Made by a program: the position numbers and the translations under genes
Shown: piece by piece, positions 1 through 4,364 of the stretch
Position numbering within the stretch: position 1 is the stretch's first letter
How the letters are laid out: the number at the start of each line of letters is the position of its first letter
Notes under the pieces: generated by a model
Databases searched by the model: none
Seen by the model: the letters and a program-made list of their open reading frames with translations, nothing else
What the model was told of the DNA's origin: nothing
Origin: CAYLQD01 sp043819695
GTDB lineage: Bacteria > Planctomycetota > PUPC01
Direction of reading: 5' to 3'
Assembly: GCA_043819695.1 (NCBI GenBank)
Contig: JBDREM010000339.1
Location: forward strand, 1-8,495
DNA: 8,495 nucleotides

Positions 1-208
1 GCGGGGCTGACAACCAGGTAGGTCGTGACTACATGGCCAGTTCGACCGGAGACCACCACGAGAAGCCGTCTCGACGCTGATCCTCCGCGAAACTCCCCGA
101 AAATCGCTCGAAAATTCTCACAACTGTTGAACTTGGGCTAGAGAGATCACACACGCTTTGGAGCGGTTACAACTGACGCCGCTACTTGCCGATTCTGCCG
201 CGACGCTC
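1..208. other. Left-edge stretch with no recognised gene
   Basis: I recognise no gene here. One plus-strand frame is open from the window edge (position 3) to a TGA at 78-80 and could be the last 25 codons of a gene lying to the left, ending in a charged, His/Lys/Arg-rich tail. It is too short to identify and may be chance. The rest, up to the -10 box at 209, is moderately AT-rich and looks like ordinary upstream sequence. Confidence 0.3.
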
Positions 209-214
209 TATAAT
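186..214 (+). promoter_or_regulatory. Sigma70-type promoter of the antitoxin gene
   Basis: A perfect -10 hexamer TATAAT (209-214) lies exactly 17 nt downstream of TTGCCG (186-191), which matches the -35 consensus at four of six positions. Transcription would start near 220-222, giving a leader of about 25 nt before the ATG at 246. Seen by eye; not scored with a matrix. Confidence 0.6.
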
Positions 215-245
215 GGCGTGAGTTGAGACATGAGAGGGAATGCTG

Positions 246-437
246 ATGAGCACGAAGAGCCGGCGATTCGTCGTCGACAGCGACGGGAAGAAGACGGCCG
301 TGATTCTCCCGGTCAAAGAGTACGAGCACCTCCTGGAAGACCTTCACGACCTGGCCGTCGTGGCGGAGCGTCGGGAGGAGAAACCCGTCAGTCTCGAAGA
401 CATGAAGCGGCGGTTGGCAGACGATGGCCTCCTATGA
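246..437 (+). CDS. Phd/YefM (RelB-like) type II antitoxin, orphan
   Basis: This 63-residue acidic protein resembles small Phd/YefM-type antitoxins. An N-terminal strand-like part (RRFVVDSDGKKTAVILPVKEYEHLLEDL, residues about 5-32 in two blocks) carries the typical ILP-x-x-EY-E-x-LLE signature. A charged helical C-terminal half follows and ends in DMKRRLADDGLL, the part that usually wraps the toxin. In such families the N-terminus dimerises and binds the operator DNA, and the C-terminus neutralises a RelE/ParE-fold toxin. I place the start at ATG 246 because the purine-rich AGAGGGA (233-239) lies 6 nt upstream; an in-frame ATG at 240 sits too close to it. The stop overlaps the start of the next frame by 14 nt, the usual antitoxin-toxin coupling. 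That partner is broken, so the antitoxin is probably an orphan or a decaying relic. The subfamily is assigned from memory of family patterns. Confidence 0.72.
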   Translation: MSTKSRRFVVDSDGKKTAVILPVKEYEHLLEDLHDLAVVAERREEKPVSLEDMKRRLADDGLL

Positions 438-531
438 AGTCACACTCAAGCCGTTCCTCCCCCAGGCCCGTCGACCGCTTCAGCCGCGTCGGACGGGAGG
501 TGTGGGAGGGAACTCAATCAGTTTAGCGTAA
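424..531 (+). pseudogene. Remnant of RelE/ParE-type toxin gene
   Basis: An ATG at 424, inside the last codons of the antitoxin gene, opens a 35-codon frame beginning MASYEVTLKP. That is the typical opening of RelE/ParE-superfamily toxins (first beta strand, then a K-P turn), which are ribosome-dependent RNases or gyrase poisons of about 85-100 residues. After residue 10 the frame turns into Pro/Arg/Gly-rich sequence unlike the family and stops at TAA 529-531. The plus-one frame at about 454-500 reads PRPVDRFSRV, which resembles the helix after the first strand of these toxins, so a small deletion with a frameshift is a likely cause. None of the catalytic residues could be present. The overlap with the antitoxin supports the reading; a chance short frame is the alternative. 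Confidence 0.5.
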
Positions 532-604
532 CAGACTGCTGACGGTATCTCCTTGTCGGTCAAGGGGTTGCGGGGATGTCGGCATTTTGGCGTGTCGATA
601 CGGC

Positions 605-633
605 TTGCCCTAATGCTACGCATGGGCTATAAA
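605..633 (+). promoter_or_regulatory. Sigma70-type promoter of fic
   Basis: TTGCCC (605-610) and TATAAA (628-633) are separated by exactly 17 nt. The predicted start of transcription is near 640, about 34 nt before the fic start codon. The spacer and the sequence just after the -10 hexamer hold arms of an inverted repeat, annotated separately as an operator. Confidence 0.55.
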
Positions 634-673
634 GTAGCATTGGCTCGCGTATATTGAACTAAGGTAGCATTGG
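610..673 (+). promoter_or_regulatory. Three-copy GTAGCATT operator-like array over the fic promoter
   Basis: The word AATGCTAC (612-619) is the exact reverse complement of GTAGCATT at 634-641, which recurs at 664-671. The first two copies form a palindrome with a 14-nt centre that brackets the -10 box. The second and third copies are direct repeats (10 nt each, GTAGCATTGG) exactly 30 nt apart, about three helical turns. The third copy ends immediately before the TTG start codon, between the AAGG ribosome-binding element and the start. This placement would block RNA polymerase when occupied. The winged helix at the end of the Fic protein is a plausible binder, but that link is inference. Confidence 0.55.
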
Positions 674-1843
674 TTGAAGCGATCCGACTTCGATCTTGGC
701 GCGCAGTCACGCTTGGTGGAGATCATGGGCGGCCACTGCGCTTTTGTGCCACCTTCCTTGCCTCCGGAGTTGTCTTGGACCACGCAGGTTGTTTCAGCCC
801 TTTCGGCTGCCGACCGAGCGATTGGCAAGCTCTCTAGCAAAGCGGATGAGTTGCCCAATCCCCACCTGTTAATCGGGCCTTTTATTCGTCGTGAAGCCGT
901 CCTTTCGAGTCGCATCGAAGGCACGGTGACCGACATCCAAGATTTGTACCTCTTCGAAATGGAGCCGGAGGTGTCGGAGGTCCCGGACGCTCGGGAAGTC
1001 GCCAACTACGTAAGAGCGATGGAGTATGGTATTGAGCGTTGCGAAACGTTGCCAGTCTGTCTCCGTCTCATCCGTGAGCTGCATGAGCATTTGATGGACG
1101 GTGTACGTGGTGAGGACAAGCTACCCGGTGAGTTCAGAAGACAACAAAGCTGCATCGGCCTGCCCGGCCGTTCGCTCGAGGAGGCCACGTTCGTGCCTCC
1201 TCCCCCCAAAGAAATGCTTGAAGCGCTTAACGCGTTCGAGCGGTTTCTGCACGCTCCCAGCGAACTTCCGCCCCTGATTCGCTTGGCAATGATCCACTAT
1301 CAGTTCGAGGCAATTCATCCGTTCGGTGACGGCAACGGCCGTATCGGCCGCCTGCTGATCACCCTACTAATGTGTATCGAGAGACTCCTTCCTCATCCCC
1401 TGCTCTATCTGAGCGCCTACTTCGAGCAGAACCGGGATGAGTACTACCGTCGGCTGCTGGAAGTGAGCACGCGTCAGTGTTGGCAGGAGTGGTTTCTATT
1501 CTTCGTCAGGGGTGTGGTTCAACAAGCGATGGACGCTGTCGAGCGGGCGCGTCGGCTGCAAGCTCTAAGAGAAGAACTGCGAACTCGTTTCACCGGACCG
1601 CGAGTGTCCGCGCTCTTGCCCAGACTTGTCGACGAACTGTTCTGCGCCCCGGTCATTACGGTGAAGGCCGCCAAGCGGACCTTGGGAATCTCCGATCGTG
1701 CGGCCCGCCAGAACGTTGCGAAGCTCGTGGACGGTGGCATACTCACCGAAATCACAGGTCGGCGCAGGAATCGGCTCTACGTGGCGGAACCGATTATTCG
1801 CGCTATCGAGGAGCCATATAGCCTCGACACCGTTCTGCCGTAA
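674..1843 (+). CDS. fic: Fic family AMPylase with self-inhibitory helix and C-terminal winged helix
   Basis: Fic enzymes usually transfer AMP from ATP to a Ser, Thr or Tyr side chain of a target protein. The 389 residues show the full class II layout. An N-terminal Fic_N-type region (about 20-100) contains the inhibitory motif (S/T)xxxE(G/N) as SSRIEG, S78-G83, with the blocking glutamate E82. The target-binding flap lies at about 150-178, ending in FVPPPP. An intact catalytic loop HPFGDGNGRIGR (215-226) carries H215, the base. A winged helix at about 320-372 ends in RRRNRLYV. I use TTG 674 because AAGG (661-664) is well placed and an upstream TAG (665-667) closes the frame; ATG 725 would remove the residues before the conserved FVPPSLPP. 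Third-position GC is 33/50 over the first 50 codons, lower than in rhaB or gnd, which suggests transfer. The target is unknown. The winged helix may repress its own promoter, which carries repeats. The next gene starts 18 nt downstream. Confidence 0.95.
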   Translation: MKRSDFDLGAQSRLVEIMGGHCAFVPPSLPPELSWTTQVVSALSAADRAIGKLSSKADELPNPHLLIGPFIRREAVLSSRIEGTVTDIQDLYLFEMEPEVSEVPDAREVANYVRAMEYGIERCETLPVCLRLIRELHEHLMDGVRGEDKLPGEFRRQQSCIGLPGRSLEEATFVPPPPKEMLEALNAFERFLHAPSELPPLIRLAMIHYQFEAIHPFGDGNGRIGRLLITLLMCIERLLPHPLLYLSAYFEQNRDEYYRRLLEVSTRQCWQEWFLFFVRGVVQQAMDAVERARRLQALREELRTRFTGPRVSALLPRLVDELFCAPVITVKAAKRTLGISDRAARQNVAKLVDGGILTEITGRRRNRLYVAEPIIRAIEEPYSLDTVLP

Positions 1844-1861
1844 ACTTGGGAGGCATGCCTC

Positions 1862-2113
1862 GTGGCCGGACCGAGACAGGGCAAGGCCGACAAAGAGCTG
1901 CTCGCCGAGTTGTACAAGGCTACAAATCGCACGGTCGACGACTTGCCCTATACGGAGGAGTTCGAGAGGTTGTACACTGCCTTCATCGCTCGTAGCGGGC
2001 TCACGATGACGCGGCATGACGTATGGAAGGCGCTGGCGGCGGAGCGGAAGGCGAAGAAACTGGTGCGAAAGAGGCGAGCGGGCACGCCGACGCCGGGCCT
2101 CTTCTCGGGTTGA
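1862..2113 (+). CDS. Small basic protein of unknown function, coupled to fic
   Basis: This 83-residue protein is not one I can name. It has a coding-like acidic/aromatic centre (DDLPYTEEFERLYTAF, about residues 26-41), then RHDVWKALAAERKAKKLVRKRR (about 51-72, in two parts), a strongly basic helix, and a Gly/Pro tail. There is no signal peptide or membrane segment. The RBS GGGAGG (1848-1853) stands 8 nt before GTG 1862; an ATG at 1855 is in another frame that gives an Arg-rich product. The gene begins 18 nt after the fic stop, so the two are probably co-transcribed. It does not carry the (S/T)xxxE(G/N) motif of class I Fic antitoxins such as VbhA, and the Fic protein has its own copy, so it is not an evident antitoxin. 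The basic helix could bind nucleic acid or a partner protein, which is inference only. Confidence 0.6.
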   Translation: MAGPRQGKADKELLAELYKATNRTVDDLPYTEEFERLYTAFIARSGLTMTRHDVWKALAAERKAKKLVRKRRAGTPTPGLFSG

Positions 2114-2180
2114 GTGTCTGTGGCAGTCATGCTGACCGCGAGGTGTGGCAGGAGATTCAGCAATCTGTGGAGGCAAGGGA

Positions 2181-3638
2181 ATGAAGCTGCTCGCAATCGA
2201 CGTCGGCGCGTCGAGCGGACGCGCCATCCAGGCCGAACTCGACGGCGGAAGGCTGTCGATGAAGGAGGTCCACCGCTTCAAGAACGGAATGATCGAGGTG
2301 GACGGCCACAAGCACTGGGACATCGATGCTCTGCGCGGCGAACTGATCGCGGCGCTCACGAAGGCCGATGACGACGTCGTGTCGCTCGGCATCGACACGT
2401 GGGGCGTCGACTACGGCTACGTGAAAGACGGCGAGCCGATGGGCCTGCCGTTCGCCTATCGCGACGACCGCACCCAGCCGATGGTCGACGCGGTGCACCA
2501 CGCCGTCGGCAAGGACTGGCTCTTCAGCGTCAACGGGCTCCAGGTGATGCCGTTCAACACGATTTACCAGGTCGCCGACGACGTGATGTCGCGCCCCGAG
2601 GTGATGGCCGAGGCCGGCCGGATGCAGCTCATGCCCGACCTGCTCGGCTGTCTCTTGACCGGCGAGTATTCGGCGGAGTATTCCATCGCGAGCACGTCGG
2701 GCCTGATCGACGCGCGGACGCGCGACTGGTCGGACGAGCTGCTCGATAAGCTCGACGCGCCGCGGCACCTGTTCGGCGAGATCTCGATGCCCGGCGGGTT
2801 CAGCGCACCGCTGAAGAAGGAGATCGCGGATGCGACCGGTTCCGGCGCGAAGCTGGTCCTGGCCGCGGGTCACGACACGGCCGACGCGGTCGCCGCGACC
2901 CCGATGGACGATTCGTCCCGCGCGATGTACATCAGCTCGGGCACTTGGTCGCTCGCCGGCGTCGAGCTCGACGAGCCCTGCATCACCGACGCGGCCCGCG
3001 ATGCGAACTTCACGAACGAGGGCGGCGTCGACAACAAGATTAGGTTCCTGAAGAACGTGATGGGCCTCTGGCTGGTACAGGAGCTTCAGCGGATCTGGGC
3101 CGAGGGCGGGGACGAACTCGGCTTCGGCGAGATCTGCGGCGAGGCGAAGAAGGCGCCGGCGTTCGTCTCGCTCGTCAATCCCCAGAACCAGCGATTCATG
3201 GCCCCGAAGAATATGGAGAAGGAGATTCAGGCGGAGTGCAAGCGGACGGGCCAGCCGGTGCCCGAGGGCGTCGGCCCGCTGGCGCGGTGCGTGTTCGAGA
3301 GCCTCGCGCTCGCGTATCGGCAGTGCCGCGAGACGATCCAGCAGGTGACGGGCCGCAAGCTGGGATGCGTTCACATCGTCGGCGGCGGCGTGCAGAACAA
3401 GCTCCTGTGCCAGATGTCGGCGGACGCGTGCGGGGTGCCGGTGTACGCGGGGCCGGTCGAGGCGACCGCGATCGGCAACCTGCTCGTCCAGGCGATCTCG
3501 CTGGGCGCCATCGCCGACCTGCACGCGGCGCGCGAGGTCGTCAAGGCCACGTTCCCGCTCGACGAATATGCGCCGCAGGATCAGGGCGCCTGGCAGGCGG
3601 CGTGGGAGCGGTTCCAGAAGCTGCCGGCCGCGGGTTGA
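2181..3638 (+). CDS. rhaB: Rhamnulokinase
   Basis: Rhamnulokinase phosphorylates L-rhamnulose with ATP to L-rhamnulose 1-phosphate, the second step of L-rhamnose breakdown in the cytoplasm. The 485 residues match the FGGY kinase fold and the family length (489 in E. coli). Visible landmarks are the N-terminal phosphate loop AIDVGASSGRA (5-15), DTWGVDYG (72-79), the catalytic-aspartate motif AGHDTADAVA (229-238, D232 as probable base), the phosphate-2 loop SSGTWSLAG (252-260), and HIVGGGVQNKLLCQMSADACG (398-418), followed by AGPVEATAIGN (423-433), all characteristic of RhaB. I choose ATG 2181 because GGAGG (2169-2173) lies 7 nt upstream and the FGGY phosphate loop follows directly; an in-frame ATG at 2145 would add 12 unmatched residues. 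No isomerase (rhaA), aldolase (rhaD) or transporter is in the window. A related sugar kinase is possible but less likely. Confidence 0.92.
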   Translation: MKLLAIDVGASSGRAIQAELDGGRLSMKEVHRFKNGMIEVDGHKHWDIDALRGELIAALTKADDDVVSLGIDTWGVDYGYVKDGEPMGLPFAYRDDRTQPMVDAVHHAVGKDWLFSVNGLQVMPFNTIYQVADDVMSRPEVMAEAGRMQLMPDLLGCLLTGEYSAEYSIASTSGLIDARTRDWSDELLDKLDAPRHLFGEISMPGGFSAPLKKEIADATGSGAKLVLAAGHDTADAVAATPMDDSSRAMYISSGTWSLAGVELDEPCITDAARDANFTNEGGVDNKIRFLKNVMGLWLVQELQRIWAEGGDELGFGEICGEAKKAPAFVSLVNPQNQRFMAPKNMEKEIQAECKRTGQPVPEGVGPLARCVFESLALAYRQCRETIQQVTGRKLGCVHIVGGGVQNKLLCQMSADACGVPVYAGPVEATAIGNLLVQAISLGAIADLHAAREVVKATFPLDEYAPQDQGAWQAAWERFQKLPAAG

Positions 3639-3648
3639 CACCCGCTGA

Positions 3649-3773
3649 TTACGCAAAGCCGGCCTCCTCCAGCTTGATGCGGCGCATGCCGGACGACGCT
3701 GCAACATCGCTGTCTTCCCTTGCCGCAGAGGCGGACCGAAGACGGTTCTCCTCCGCGGTCAAATCCCGGCGTT
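3649..3773 (-). pseudogene. Possible C-terminal remnant of a minus-strand gene
   Basis: On the minus strand a frame without stops runs from about 3816 down to TAA at 3649-3651. Its last 40 residues read like protein (RRDLTAEENRLRS near the start, RRIKLEEAGFA at the end), with mostly G or C in third positions. No start codon or family is visible, and the frame runs without a break into the palindrome at 3774. It could be the tail of a gene cut by that element, converging on rhaB with a 10-nt gap. GC-rich non-coding sequence can also look like this, so confidence is low. Confidence 0.2.
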
Positions 3774-3971
3774 CTATTGATGCATGCGTTGATAATAGAA
3801 TGGACGGGTGTGTAAGAAAAGGGAGAGGGGAAAAGAGGGAAAAAGGGGAAGAAAAGGCTGTCTGCCGCCCTTGGGGCGGCAGAAACGCTCTTTTCCCCCC
3901 TTGCCCTTTCCCCCTTTTTCCTCATTTTACACCTTCGCACCGCTTTCCATTATCTATGCAGGGCTCAATAG
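3774..3971. repeat. 198-bp imperfect palindrome with purine and pyrimidine arms
   Basis: The stretch is one large inverted repeat. It opens with CTATTGA (3774-3780) and closes with its complement TCAATAG (3965-3971). Of the 30 outermost positions, 22 pair without a gap (counted by hand). The apex is a perfect 9-bp hairpin, CTGCCGCCC (3862-3870) and GGGCGGCAG (3874-3882), with a 3-nt loop. The arms on either side are 88 and 89 nt long, so the whole is centred within 1 nt of the apex. The left arm contains a 44-nt pure purine run (3814-3857) and the right arm a pyrimidine run (3888-3923, one G at 3903). I see no flanking duplication and no transposase. It could be a miniature palindromic mobile element, a large folded RNA or a two-way terminator; TTTT follows the apex hairpin at 3891-3894. 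Confidence 0.75.
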
Positions 3972-4055
3972 GCGGCCCAACGCGAGCGCGCACAAGACGA
4001 GGATCGCCATCCCGGCTGCTTCCCCAGGTCCGGCACCTGACGAACACCCTTGACG
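3954..4055 (-). pseudogene. Possible C-terminal sorting-type tail of a lost surface protein
   Basis: The last 32 codons of a minus-strand frame ending at TAG 3954-3956 read as a small Gly/Cys/Ser patch (GCSSGAGPGE), a hydrophobic helix (AAGMAILVLCALALG), a single Arg and a short end. This order resembles C-terminal sorting tails of the Cys-motif kind found on surface proteins. Sequence upstream in the same frame is not protein-like and the frame has no supported start, so at most a tail is left. The stop codon lies in the right arm of the palindrome. A chance resemblance is quite possible. Confidence 0.2.
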
Positions 4056-4094
4056 GGGATGATATCGCGTAATATCCGAGAAGTCAAGCCCCTG

Positions 4095-4118
4095 GGGGAA
4101 TTCTTTCCAGGATTCCCT
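4095..4118 (+). terminator. Terminator-like hairpin between rhaB and gnd
   Basis: GGGAATTCT (4096-4104) can pair with AGGATTCCC (4109-4117) through a 4-nt loop, with one G-U pair and one extra G-U at the base. A T-rich stretch (GATTATTTCT) follows. The stem is only moderately GC-rich and the T tract is interrupted, so it is a weak candidate for a plus-strand intrinsic terminator that would isolate gnd from upstream transcription. Confidence 0.3.
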
Positions 4119-4159
4119 GATTATTTCTCGAACTCCTCGAATTCCGCCACGAGACCCGA

Positions 4160-4209
4160 AAACGCTGGGGGAAGTGCGCAATAGCGTTTCCCGCAGCCGC
4201 GCTTCCCCC
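4160..4209 (+). promoter_or_regulatory. Two overlapping, mutually exclusive hairpins upstream of gnd
   Basis: Hairpin A pairs AAACGCT (4160-4166) with AGCGTTT (4183-4189). Hairpin B pairs GGGGGAAGTGCG (4167-4178) with CGCGCTTCCCCC (4198-4209), 12 pairs with one G-U. The strands interleave, so the two stems either exclude each other or form a pseudoknot. They end 155 nt before the gnd start. Whether a transcript covers them is not known, since a candidate gnd promoter lies further downstream. Confidence 0.35.
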
Positions 4210-4364
4210 TTGCCCTTACATCATTACGCGAAAGGCTTGGTGCATCGAAGGCTTGCTTTCGGGCGACGAACGCGGTAACGTCTGGGGGCCGAGTTCCGGG
4301 TTGCGGGTTCTGTGATTGGGATTACGATTACGAGCAATGGCAAGAACGAAAGAGGAGTGGAAAC

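Larger units (their letters stand above)
3639..4364. other. 726-bp gene-free region rich in secondary structure
   Basis: There is no convincing gene between rhaB and gnd. In order, the stretch holds a minus-strand frame that could be a gene tail (3649-3773), a 198-bp palindrome (3774-3971) whose right arm contains the stop of another minus-strand frame (3954-4055), a terminator-like hairpin (4095-4118), two hairpins that exclude each other (4160-4209), and then the gnd leader. A weak promoter-like pair, TTGCGG (4301-4306) and TACGAT (4323-4328), with 16 nt between, precedes gnd. A 13-nt word, CCCCCTTGCCCTT, occurs at 3896-3908 and again at 4205-4217. The size and structure are unusual next to short gaps elsewhere in the window. 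Confidence 0.7.

Noticed and set aside
1862..2113. Class I Fic antitoxin (VbhA/FicA type)
   Set aside because: It lies downstream of fic, not upstream, and lacks the (S/T)xxxE(G/N) motif, which the Fic protein carries itself.
2157..3707. Long open minus-strand frame (about 516 codons) antisense to rhaB
   Set aside because: Its product is Arg/Asp/Leu/His-rich and low in complexity, as expected from the complement of a GC-rich gene. It resembles no family I know, whereas the opposite strand encodes a clear kinase.
3581..3940. Minus-strand frame of 119 codons through the palindrome
   Set aside because: Its Phe/Pro/Ser-rich middle merely translates the purine/pyrimidine tract, and it overlaps the end of rhaB.
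3774..3971. CRISPR array or insertion sequence
   Set aside because: There is a single inverted repeat with no spaced direct repeats, no transposase frame and no clear target-site duplication.
3236..4072. Plus-strand frame running from within rhaB across the palindrome
   Set aside because: It starts in the middle of rhaB in another frame, is Arg/Gly-rich and crosses the purine tract; no domain is visible.
4301..4328. Promoter for gnd
   Set aside because: TTGCGG and TACGAT are 16 nt apart with four matches each to consensus at best; too weak to list as a feature on its own.
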